A stretch of 64,000 bases of DNA from Flavobacteriales bacterium (GTDB lineage Bacteria > Bacteroidota > Bacteroidia > JANQJC01), in assembly GCA_028281825.1 (NCBI GenBank), contig JANQJC010000027.1:62001-126000 (forward strand), given 5' to 3'. Below are positions 8,466-16,455 of this stretch, piece after piece. Positions within the stretch are counted from its first letter, which is position 1. The number at the start of each line of letters is the position of its first letter. A model generated the notes under the pieces. It was not told the origin of the DNA and ran no database searches. It worked only from the letters and a program-made list of their open reading frames with translations. The position numbers and the translations under genes are program-made.

Positions 8466-8493
8466 CCGAACCAAAAAAAATTGACCACTTAAA

Positions 8494-9789
8494 ATGGACA
8501 TTACAACCGATACAATGACAAACGAGCTAAAGGTTTCCAAGACAGCGGAAGGCCTCGTTGGTTCAGAGATTATAAAAATCGCTAACGACATCAACGATAA
8601 AATCAGCAAGGGAGAAACTATTTACAATATGACTATTGGGGATTTCAACCCAAAAGTATTCTCTATTCCTGCTGAATTGAAAGAGGAGATAATGAAAGCC
8701 TACAGCACAAACCAAACTAACTACCCTAAAGCAAATGGTATGCCTGAGCTTAGGGAAGCTGTTGCTCGCTTTGTAAAGAAAAACCAACCAGAATTAGACT
8801 ATCACCCAGACCAGGTATTAATATCTGGTGGTGCAAGGCCTTTAATTTTTGCTACTTACTTAGCAGTGGTGGATGAGGGAGATGATATTATATTCCCTGT
8901 GCCATCATGGAACAACAACCACTATACTTACCTCATGAAGGGTAACCCGGTAGTAGTGGAAACCCAGGCAGAGAATTATTTCATGCCAACTGCGGCTGAA
9001 TTATTCCCTTATATTGAAAACGCAACGCTTCTGGCATTGTGTTCTCCACTTAATCCTACTGGTACTTTATTCACCCAAAAAGGATTGGAAGAAATATGCG
9101 ATATGGTACTTGCAGAGAATAAGCGCCGCGCACCAGGCGAAAAACCACTCTATGTGCTTTATGACCAAATTTATAGCACCCTTACTTTTGGTGAGAACAA
9201 ACATCACGACCCAGTATCATTAAGGCCTGAGATGAAGAACTATACCATTTTTGTTGATGGTATGTCAAAAGGTTTTGCAGCTACTGGTGTTAGGGTAGGC
9301 TGGGCTTTTGGCCCTACCAAGGTAATGGCAAAAATGAGGGCCATCCTTTCTCATATTGGTGCATGGTCGCCAAGAGCAGAGCAAATGGGAACAGCAAGCT
9401 ACCTGAATAATGAAGCTGCTGTGGATACTTACTTGACAGAAATGCGCGGCAAGGTTCAGGAAAGGTTAGCGGGTTATTACAATGGTTTTGAACAATTAAA
9501 AAGAGATGGTTTTGCAGTTGATGCCATTGCTCCGCAAGGTGCTATGTATTTAACTGTGCGTTTCTCTTTACTAGGATATACAACTCAAGATGGTACTGTA
9601 CTGGAAACTACAGCAGACATTACCAAGTATCTTTTAGATGAAGCAAAAGTGGGACTTGTACCTTTCTACGCTTTCGGAACACCAACTGACTCTGACTGGT
9701 TCAGGCTGTCAGTAGGCACTACCAAAGTAGAAGATATTGAAGTTGTAATAACCTCGTTAAGAGAAGCATTGAAAAAACTGGTTCCCTAA
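8494..9789 (+). CDS. class I/II pyridoxal-phosphate aminotransferase
   Basis: A 431-residue fold type I PLP enzyme. The PLP-phosphate loop region SGGAR is near 111-115, the NPTG motif in CSPLNPTG is at 183-190, the Asp-x-x-Tyr pair appears in LYDQIYS near 212-218, and the Schiff-base lysine is Lys259 in VDGMSKGF. The arginine that binds the substrate carboxylate is probably the one in WFRLSVG near residue 408. This is the aspartate/aromatic aminotransferase superfamily; the amino donor cannot be fixed from sequence. It has its own promoter box and stands 15 bp upstream of manC. Confidence 0.85.
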   Translation: MDITTDTMTNELKVSKTAEGLVGSEIIKIANDINDKISKGETIYNMTIGDFNPKVFSIPAELKEEIMKAYSTNQTNYPKANGMPELREAVARFVKKNQPELDYHPDQVLISGGARPLIFATYLAVVDEGDDIIFPVPSWNNNHYTYLMKGNPVVVETQAENYFMPTAAELFPYIENATLLALCSPLNPTGTLFTQKGLEEICDMVLAENKRRAPGEKPLYVLYDQIYSTLTFGENKHHDPVSLRPEMKNYTIFVDGMSKGFAATGVRVGWAFGPTKVMAKMRAILSHIGAWSPRAEQMGTASYLNNEAAVDTYLTEMRGKVQERLAGYYNGFEQLKRDGFAVDAIAPQGAMYLTVRFSLLGYTTQDGTVLETTADITKYLLDEAKVGLVPFYAFGTPTDSDWFRLSVGTTKVEDIEVVITSLREALKKLVP

Positions 9790-9804
9790 GCAAGGGTTAT
9801 CAGC

Positions 9805-10893
9805 ATGAGTCATAATTACGTTATCATAATGGCAGGGGGCATTGGCTCCCGCTTTTGGCCGATGAGCAGAAGCCATCATCCAAAGCAATTCATGGATGTG
9901 CTGGGTGTTGGAAAAACCCTGCTTCAACAAACTTTCGAGCGCTTTAATCAAGTTGTTCCCGCAGAGAATATCTATGTGGTAACCAATGCTGATTACACAG
10001 ATATGGTCTTAGAACAATTGCCCAAGATATCGTCAGAGCAGGTGATTGGAGAGCCCAGCAGGAGAAACACGGCGCCATGCGTGGCATACGCTAGTTTTAG
10101 AATTGCGCAACGTGATCCTAAAGCCAATACAGTAGTTGCTCCTTCAGACCACCTGATATTAAACACAGAGAGCTTTGTAGAGCTTATTAAAAAAGGGTTG
10201 AGCGTTACTGAAAAAGAAGATATCTTAGTGACTTTTGGCATAAAGCCGACTAGGCCTGATACAGGCTACGGCTACATTCAATATAACTCAGCTGCATTGG
10301 AGAGCGATGTTGATGTAAAAAAGGTGAAAACGTTTACAGAAAAGCCCGATAAGGATTTAGCCAAGTTCTTTATCAAGAGTGGTGATTTCGTTTGGAATTC
10401 AGGCATCTTTATATGGAATGTGAAAAGCATTATGTCTGCCTTTGCTGAGTATCTGCCTGAAGTTTACCAGTTATTTGAAGAGGGCATCAGTGTTTATGGA
10501 ACTCCAGGAGAAGAAGAGTTCGCTAAAAAGGCTTACTCCCAATGCAAGAACATCTCTATTGACTACGGCATCATGGAGAAAGCCCAAAATGTATACCTGC
10601 TCAAAGCAGAAGATATTGGTTGGTCAGATTTGGGTACATGGGGCTCTCTATATGAGTTTTCTGACAAAGACGACATAGGCAACAAGATAATCGGTAAGAA
10701 TGTAATGCTCTACGATTCTAAAAACTGCTTGGTGAATGTGCCAAAGGGCAAACTAGTTGTACTGCAAGGCCTAAAGGATTATATAGTAGTGGAATCAGAT
10801 GACATTTTGCTGGTTTGTAAGATGTCCGAAGAACAAAAGATAAGAGATATTGTTCAAGATGTAAAGCTGAACTTTGGGGATGAGTTCGTTTAA
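9805..10893 (+). CDS. manC: mannose-1-phosphate guanylyltransferase
   Basis: A 362-residue nucleotidyltransferase making GDP-mannose from mannose-1-phosphate and GTP, for cell-surface glycan and glycoprotein synthesis. The signature GGIGSRFWPMSR is at residues 11-22 with the conserved PKQF following, and the later FTEKPD and WNSGIF segments (near 173 and 193) are typical of the GDP-mannose pyrophosphorylase family. It lacks a fused phosphomannose isomerase domain, so it is the short, single-function type. Confidence 0.9.
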   Translation: MSHNYVIIMAGGIGSRFWPMSRSHHPKQFMDVLGVGKTLLQQTFERFNQVVPAENIYVVTNADYTDMVLEQLPKISSEQVIGEPSRRNTAPCVAYASFRIAQRDPKANTVVAPSDHLILNTESFVELIKKGLSVTEKEDILVTFGIKPTRPDTGYGYIQYNSAALESDVDVKKVKTFTEKPDKDLAKFFIKSGDFVWNSGIFIWNVKSIMSAFAEYLPEVYQLFEEGISVYGTPGEEEFAKKAYSQCKNISIDYGIMEKAQNVYLLKAEDIGWSDLGTWGSLYEFSDKDDIGNKIIGKNVMLYDSKNCLVNVPKGKLVVLQGLKDYIVVESDDILLVCKMSEEQKIRDIVQDVKLNFGDEFV

Positions 10894-10970
10894 ACTATTC
10901 ACGAAACCCTAACTAATAATTCATTCTGTAGTATAACATCCTCATTAGTATTGCAGCGCAAAGCATAATA

Positions 10971-11441
10971 GTGAAGGAATATTTAGATAAAAGACTTTTA
11001 ACTCCACTTACTCAATACCTTAAGCAGGGGTTGAGCCCTAAAAAATTAGCTCTTACTGTAGCCATAGCATTTTCTATAGGCCTTATTCCATTATGGGGCA
11101 GTGTAACAGCTTTATGTTTTATTATAGCTACTGTTCTTAGGCTGAATTTGCCTGTAATGGTGCTAGTCACGGCCCTCATTACCCCATTGCATATATTGAG
11201 TTATGTCGTATTTATCCAAATTGGGATAGTCATATTTGGGGCGCCCGCTTTATCTTATTCCGCTGACCAAGTATTTACGCTCATTCAAGAGGATTTCCTT
11301 GTAGCCATAAGAGAACTGTGGTACATTAACTTATTAGGTATAATTGTATGGGCAGTGTTGAGTATACCTATCGCTGCCGCAATGTATTACATAATGTTAC
11401 CTATAATCAAGGGCATCAGCAACAAGCTGGAATACCACTAA
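10971..11441 (+). CDS. DUF2062 family membrane protein
   Basis: A 156-residue membrane protein with a short cytoplasmic N-terminus (about 25 residues) and three to four hydrophobic segments (about 27-48, 50-75, 78-92 and 118-148). The first part, with LSPKKLALTVAIAFSIGLIP, is the characteristic beginning of the DUF2062 family, whose function is not established and which often sits near glycan-synthesis genes. The start is a GTG; no ATG lies nearby upstream in frame. It ends 15 bp before the convergent fumC. Confidence 0.78.
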   Translation: MKEYLDKRLLTPLTQYLKQGLSPKKLALTVAIAFSIGLIPLWGSVTALCFIIATVLRLNLPVMVLVTALITPLHILSYVVFIQIGIVIFGAPALSYSADQVFTLIQEDFLVAIRELWYINLLGIIVWAVLSIPIAAAMYYIMLPIIKGISNKLEYH

Positions 11442-11456
11442 CACTTAGATGTTTGA

Positions 11457-12851
11457 TTATAGGCTGCCAATCATCTTTGAAGGGTCAACCCACTCATCAA
11501 ACTGCTCAGCAGTCAAGTAACCTAGATTAATAGCTTCCTCTTTAAGTGTAGTGCCATTTTCATGGGCGGTCTTAGCTATTTTCGCAGCCTTCTCATAACC
11601 AATATGGGTATTCAATGCTGTCACCAACATCAGTGAGTTATCCAAATTCTTTTTGATATTCTTGTTGTTTGGTTCAATACCAACAGCGCAATGGTCATTA
11701 AATGAAATACAGGCATCACCAATCAACCTGGCTGATGCCAGTAGGTTGTTTGCCATCATAGGCTTGAACACATTCAACTCAAAGTGACCGTTGGAACCAC
11801 CAACACTCAAAGCAACATCATTACCCATCACCTGAGCACACACCATCGTCATAGCCTCACATTGGGTGGGGTTAACTTTTCCTGGCATAATAGAAGAACC
11901 AGGCTCATTGGCAGGTATAATTAATTCACCAATTCCACTTCTAGGTCCTGAAGCCAATAAGCGGATATCATTAGCAATTTTCATCAGGCTTACCGCGATT
12001 TGCTTTAAGGCCCCATGTGTTTCTACCAAAGCGTCGTGAGCAGCCAAAGCCTCAAATTTGTTCTCCGCAGAAACAAAAGGTAAACCGGTAAACTCAGCTA
12101 TTTTTTGGGCTACTAATTCAGCATAGCCTTTTGGGGTATTGATACCTGTGCCTACCGCTGTGCCACCCAATGCCAACTCTGAAAGATGGGGCAGGGTGTT
12201 TTTTAGTGCCTTTAAACCATGGTCAAGTTGTGACACATAACCAGAAAACTCTTGGCCAACAGTTAATGGAGTAGCATCCATCAGGTGGGTGCGGCCTATT
12301 TTTACAACATCCATAAAGGCTGCTGACTTCTCTTTTAATGTATCTCTCAATTTCTCAATTCCCGGGATGGTAGTCTCTACTACTATTTTGTAGGCAGCAA
12401 TATGCATTCCCGTTGGGAAGGTATCGTTAGAAGACTGAGACTTATTTACATCATCATTAGGATGGATATCTGCTTTTCCTTCACCCAGTTTACCTCCTGC
12501 AATAACATGTGAACGGTTTGAAACTACCTCGTTCACATTCATGTTTGATTGTGTGCCCGAGCCAGTCTGCCATACTACCAGAGGAAATTGGTCATCCAGT
12601 TTTTTTGCAATAATCTCATCACACACCTGGGATATCAAATCACGCTTTTCGGCAGGTAGCACACCCAATTCACAGTTGGCGTGGGCAGCAGCTTTTTTCA
12701 GGTAAGCAAAGCCATATACTATCTCCATTGGCATGCTCGCCTCTGGTCCTATTTTAAAGTTATTCCTTGATCTTTCTGTTTGTGCACCCCAGTATTTATC
12801 CGCTGGTACCTGCACTTCTCCCATAGTGTCTCTTTCTATCCTATAATCCAT
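11457..12851 (-). CDS. fumC: fumarate hydratase, class II
   Basis: A 464-residue tetrameric fumarase of the TCA cycle, interconverting fumarate and malate. The superfamily signature [11 protein letters not shown] lies near residue 320, the GSGTQSNMN substrate loop near 96-104 and the SSNDTFPT region near 140. Length and motif order are those of class II fumarases and separate it from aspartase and argininosuccinate lyase by the local sequence around the signature. It has its own -7 box and is divergent from a small membrane-protein gene. Confidence 0.95.
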   Translation of the reverse strand: MDYRIERDTMGEVQVPADKYWGAQTERSRNNFKIGPEASMPMEIVYGFAYLKKAAAHANCELGVLPAEKRDLISQVCDEIIAKKLDDQFPLVVWQTGSGTQSNMNVNEVVSNRSHVIAGGKLGEGKADIHPNDDVNKSQSSNDTFPTGMHIAAYKIVVETTIPGIEKLRDTLKEKSAAFMDVVKIGRTHLMDATPLTVGQEFSGYVSQLDHGLKALKNTLPHLSELALGGTAVGTGINTPKGYAELVAQKIAEFTGLPFVSAENKFEALAAHDALVETHGALKQIAVSLMKIANDIRLLASGPRSGIGELIIPANEPGSSIMPGKVNPTQCEAMTMVCAQVMGNDVALSVGGSNGHFELNVFKPMMANNLLASARLIGDACISFNDHCAVGIEPNNKNIKKNLDNSLMLVTALNTHIGYEKAAKIAKTAHENGTTLKEEAINLGYLTAEQFDEWVDPSKMIGSL

Positions 12852-12897
12852 GTCGATTTTATTTGATGATTTAATGCAAAAACTTTAATTTCGCCGT

Positions 12898-12905
12898 CAA
12901 ACTTA
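12898..12905 (-). promoter_or_regulatory. Bacteroidota -7 box (TAAGTTTG) for fumC
   Basis: Perfect TAnnTTTG match on the minus strand, 46 nt upstream of the fumC start codon. Confidence 0.45.
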
Positions 12906-12912
12906 TTCAATT

Positions 12913-13092
12913 ATGGGTTACGCTGGTGCTTTTGCAGTATTCTTCTTCATTTTGTTGGGCTTCTGGATGTTGATTTTCCTTGGTTCATTCATCCCTGTGA
13001 TGATACTTTTCGTATTGTTGGATATATACAAGCCAGAGCTTGCTGAAAAGCTTTGCACTGCCTTGGGTATTACCATCAAGCCACGCTCATAG
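12913..13092 (+). CDS. small membrane protein (59 residues)
   Basis: Found by reading the gap between fumC and the ArsC-like gene. ATG at 12913, stop at 13090-13092. The peptide starts MGYAGAFAVFFFILLGF, has a hydrophobic hairpin of about 40 residues (two short membrane segments interrupted near GSFIP), and ends with a charged tail containing DIYKPELAEKL and KPRS. The composition and intact frame argue for a real gene. It is divergent from fumC and its last 6 nt overlap the convergent ArsC-like gene. No family recognised. Confidence 0.55.
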   Translation: MGYAGAFAVFFFILLGFWMLIFLGSFIPVMILFVLLDIYKPELAEKLCTALGITIKPRS

Positions 13093-13425
13093 TAATTCGT
13101 TAACGTTTTCTGGTGGTCGTCCAACTACGGCCTTATTTGCTTTTACCACTATTGGTCTTTCTATTAGTATTGGGTTCTTTGCCAATACCTTTATCCATTG
13201 AGCATTGGTAAGCTCTTTACCTTTGTATTCTTCCTTAAAAAGCTTCTCCTTTTTCCTGATAATATCTTCGGCATTCATACCCAGTTTATTCAGGATATCT
13301 TTTAACTCAGCCTCGCTTGGTGGTGTTTTTAGGTATTCCACTATCTCAGGGCTTTCACCTGCTTCTTCAATAAGTGCCAACGTTTTACGGCTGGTAGCAC
13401 ATCTGTTGTTGTGGTAAATTCTCAT
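13087..13425 (-). CDS. ArsC/Spx-family protein (arsenate reductase-like)
   Basis: A 112-residue thioredoxin-fold protein. Cys9 in NNRCATSRK is the nucleophile position of glutaredoxin-coupled ArsC, and the LIERPIV segment with Arg90 near the C-terminus is the second family hallmark. A second cysteine as in Spx (CxxC) is absent. Many chromosomal members with this layout (YffB/ArsC-like) have no proven arsenate activity, and there are no arsenic-resistance genes nearby, so a general thiol-redox role is equally possible. Convergent 6-nt overlap with the small membrane gene. Confidence 0.8.
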   Translation of the reverse strand: MRIYHNNRCATSRKTLALIEEAGESPEIVEYLKTPPSEAELKDILNKLGMNAEDIIRKKEKLFKEEYKGKELTNAQWIKVLAKNPILIERPIVVKANKAVVGRPPENVNELL

Positions 13426-13451
13426 ACTTACTTAGTTTATCGTGTTCTTGA

Positions 13452-14541
13452 TTATTGTCCTCCGTACTCCATCAAATAGGCTTTGACAAAGTCGTCTATA
13501 TTGCCATCCATTACGGCCTGCACATCAGAAGTCTCGTGACTGGTTCTGATATCCTTCACCAGTTTATAAGGATGCATCACATAGTTCCTGATTTGTGAAC
13601 CCCACTCAATTTTCTTTTTCGAACCTTCAATATCTGCTATTTTCTCACGTTTTTTGCGCATCTCTATCTCATATAATTGAGACTTCAACAAACGCATGGC
13701 GTTCTCCTTGTTCTGTAACTGTGAGCGGCTTTCCTGGTTCTTGATGATAATGCCAGTAGGCTTGTGGTAAAGGCGAACTGCTGTTTCCACCTTATTCACG
13801 TTCTGCCCACCAGCGCCGCCCGAGCGGAAAGTCTCAAACTCCACATCGGCTGGATTTACTTCTATCTCTATCGAGTCATCTATCACTGGATAGGCATATA
13901 CTGAACAGAATGAAGTATGCCTTTTCGCATTCGAGTCAAAAGGAGATATACGAACCAAACGATGCACGCCATTTTCACCTTTTAGGTAGCCATACGCAAA
14001 TTCACCCTCAAACTTTAGGGTAACCGACTTTACACCAGCTACATCACCTTCCTGTAAGTCGGTTTCAATCACTTTCCAGCCCTGTTTTTCGCCATACATG
14101 ATATACATGCGCATCAGCATACTTGCCCAATCGCAGCTTTCAGTGCCACCCGCACCAGCATTTATGGTAACTATGGCATCCAGTGCATCTTCTTCCTCGC
14201 TCAGCATGTTCTTGAACTCGAGGTCTTCCAACTCAGCAATGGCTTTATTGTATTGCTCTTCAAGCTCTTTTTCTGAGGCTTCTTCCTCTTTGTAGAACTC
14301 ATAGATAACGCCAACTTCTTCCGAGGCAGTTTTCACTTTCTGAAAAGCATCTGTCCAGGTCTTTTTGCGTTTTATTTTCTTTAGTAGTTCTTCGGCTTCT
14401 TGTGGGTTGTCCCAAAAGCCGGGTGAGGCCGTGGTGCCTTCTTCTTCTTCTATCTCACGTAACTTACGGTCGATGTCAAAGATGCCTCCTCAGCGCTTCC
14501 GTGCGCTTATCCAACTCTGCTATTTGTTCTGCTGTTATCAT
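13452..14541 (-). CDS. prfB: peptide chain release factor 2 (programmed +1 frameshift)
   Basis: RF2, reading UAA and UGA stops. The protein is made from two frames. The first 21 codons run from the ATG at 14541 to CTT (14479-14481), then an in-frame TGA (14476-14478); a +1 shift continues at GAC for 341 further residues, 362 in total. The second part has the stop-recognition tripeptide SPF (RISPFDSN) and the peptidyl hydrolysis motif GGQ in [10 protein letters not shown]. Length and order are those of RF2. An internal GTG at 14336 would give only 294 residues without the coiled N-terminal domain and is not the true start. Confidence 0.95.
14475..14490 (-). promoter_or_regulatory. RF2 autoregulatory frameshift site
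   Basis: On the minus strand: an internal Shine-Dalgarno AGGAGG (14485-14490), three spacer nucleotides, then CTT-TGA-C. This is the conserved RF2 recoding signal; low RF2 lets the ribosome slip +1 on CUU-U and make more RF2. The SD is perfect although most genes in this window lack one. Confidence 0.95.
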
Positions 14542-14581
14542 AGTGGCAGCAAAGTTACCACAATCACCATAAGTTGCAAAG

Positions 14582-15046
14582 CTATTTTTTATCTAGTTCC
14601 CTCAAAACAACCCATATCAAATCACCTTCATATCCCTTTCGCATCATACTTTGGGCAGCCTTGCTCTTTTTGACGTAATCGTTCTTTTCTTTCTTCAGGT
14701 CATTGAGTTTTGTTTCTAGCAAATCTTTCAATACTTCAAGATATTCGTCATCATTAATAGCATAAATAGCCTCCTGAATGACGGCACTTTCTATCTTTCT
14801 GGCTTGCAGTTCCATTTTTATCCTAATCCGCCCCCATTTTCTAGTTTTGAATTTCCCTCTTGCAAATATCGTTGCAAACCTATGGTCATCAATAAAACCT
14901 TCTTTTTTCATCTGCTGAAGGATGCCCCCTTTATTGTTATCGGACACATTCCATTTATCCAACTTGTCCTTGAGTTGTTTGGTGCAACGCTCTTGGTAAG
15001 CGCAATACCTGCGGGCTTTGGTCAGTATTTCTTCCATAGAGGGCAT
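14582..15046 (-). CDS. recX: regulatory protein RecX
   Basis: A 154-residue helical-repeat protein of the RecX family, which binds RecA filaments and inhibits recombination and SOS activity. The N-terminal repeat with ILTKARRYCAYQERC, the KKEGFIDDHRFA motif near residues 47-58 and the WGRIRIKMELQARKI segment near 72-87 match the family. There is no recA next to it. The start at 15046 is the first ATG; the Met at residue 4 is an alternative. It lies about 40 nt upstream of prfB and may share its transcript. Confidence 0.85.
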   Translation of the reverse strand: MPSMEEILTKARRYCAYQERCTKQLKDKLDKWNVSDNNKGGILQQMKKEGFIDDHRFATIFARGKFKTRKWGRIRIKMELQARKIESAVIQEAIYAINDDEYLEVLKDLLETKLNDLKKEKNDYVKKSKAAQSMMRKGYEGDLIWVVLRELDKK

Positions 15047-15090
15047 AGTGCAAAGATAACCGCCTGTTGATATTATTTCCTTGCAGCGAC

Positions 15091-15120
15091 ACTTTTCTCC
15101 TGTCTCCTTTAGTAGTTTTG
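15091..15120 (+). promoter_or_regulatory. Bacteroidota promoter, TTG-N19-TAGTTTTG
   Basis: TTG at 15091-15093 and TAGTTTTG at 15113-15120 with a 19-nt spacer, the best complete promoter match in the window. It ends 7 nt before the MFS gene's ATG, implying a leaderless or nearly leaderless mRNA. Confidence 0.65.
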
Positions 15121-15127
15121 CGCAGTC

Positions 15128-16402
15128 ATGAAAAACACCCGTGCATTAAGCCTTCTTTTTATTGCAAATAGCATTTCAGGTTTTGCACAGGGTATCAGCA
15201 TGTTGGCAATCCCATGGTACTTTACTTCTATCATCAATCAGCCAGGGACTTTTGGTGTGATGTATGCCATCGTTACCTTTCTCACCATTTTCTGGAGTCT
15301 ATATTCCGGAACCTTAATAGATCGCTACCCTAGAAAGAACATATTTCTTTTTACTTCTCTGGGCGGGGGTCTTGTATTGGGGAGTGTCGCTCTTTATGGC
15401 TTCACTCATGGTGAAACGCCATTAGGTTTGGTGATGTTGGTTTTTGCCACTACCATGTTTGTATACAATATCCACTATCCAACGCTCTACGCCTTTGGGC
15501 AGGAGCTGACAGAGAAAGTCAACTATCGCAAAGTCAATTCATTAATTGAGATAATAGGTCAAAGCACCAATATGATAGCTGGAGCCATTGCAGCTATACT
15601 GCTATCAGGCACTGATGCCGACAACATGTTTAACTTACTTGGCCTGAAAATACAACTTCCTTTTGCCATTGAGCGTTGGAAACTACATGAAATATTCTTG
15701 ATGGATGCTATAACCTATGCAGTGGCTATTTGCCTCATAATCTTCATCAAATACATTCCTACTGTTGATTTAAAAGTAGATAAAGACACTATTCTTAAGC
15801 GTATGAAGATGGGTTTTAGTTTCCTGAAAGAACGTCCAGCACTCTTTCTTTTTGGGATATGCAGCTATACCATTTTTGTCATTCTTTTAATAGAAATACA
15901 TTTCTTATTACCCATGTACGTAGATAATCATCTACAGGAAGCGGGAGATGTATACTCATCCTCTGAGGTATATTATACCCTGGGGGCATTAACCATCGGC
16001 TTAGTGCTAAACAAGCTATTGCAAAATGTAAATGAGGTAAAAGCTATCATCTTCAATATGATATTGACTACAGCAGTAATGGTGCTTTGCACTTTCACCA
16101 AAAGTGTAGGTATCTTTTTCTTCGTTTCATTTGTGATGGGCATTACTAATTCTGGCAGTAGGATAATGCGGGTTACCTATTTATTTAATCAGGTGCCCAA
16201 TAATATCATGGGTAGGGCGAGTAGTGTATTTCACGTGATAAACATTCTCATGAGGACTGCTATGATTTTGCTCTTTTCCTTGCCTTTCTTCGCGGAAGGT
16301 TCTAATGTCCGATGGGCCTATTTTATCAGTGGAATTTTTGTGCTGATATTCGTTTTCCCAATCATTTCCAATTATAGAAAACTCGTTTCAGGAGACGCAT
16401 AA
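15128..16402 (+). CDS. major facilitator superfamily transporter
   Basis: A 424-residue inner-membrane protein with about 12 hydrophobic segments and a long central loop near residues 195-235. The MFS loop 2-3 motif appears as GTLIDRYPRKN near residues 58-68. The fold resembles the MFS_3/enterobactin-exporter-like group of drug and siderophore exporters. The substrate is not predictable. It has its own promoter and ends in a strong hairpin terminator. Confidence 0.85.
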   Translation: MKNTRALSLLFIANSISGFAQGISMLAIPWYFTSIINQPGTFGVMYAIVTFLTIFWSLYSGTLIDRYPRKNIFLFTSLGGGLVLGSVALYGFTHGETPLGLVMLVFATTMFVYNIHYPTLYAFGQELTEKVNYRKVNSLIEIIGQSTNMIAGAIAAILLSGTDADNMFNLLGLKIQLPFAIERWKLHEIFLMDAITYAVAICLIIFIKYIPTVDLKVDKDTILKRMKMGFSFLKERPALFLFGICSYTIFVILLIEIHFLLPMYVDNHLQEAGDVYSSSEVYYTLGALTIGLVLNKLLQNVNEVKAIIFNMILTTAVMVLCTFTKSVGIFFFVSFVMGITNSGSRIMRVTYLFNQVPNNIMGRASSVFHVINILMRTAMILLFSLPFFAEGSNVRWAYFISGIFVLIFVFPIISNYRKLVSGDA

Positions 16403-16436
16403 AAAAGCCCGTATATCAACTGATATACGGGCTTTT
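16401..16436. terminator. bidirectional intrinsic terminator (MFS gene and secA)
   Basis: Stem GCCCGTATATCA / TGATATACGGGC with a 2-nt loop, preceded by six A and followed by four T. It separates two convergent genes and overlaps the MFS stop codon. Confidence 0.85.
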
Positions 16437-16455
16437 CAAATAGGTTATTATTTTC

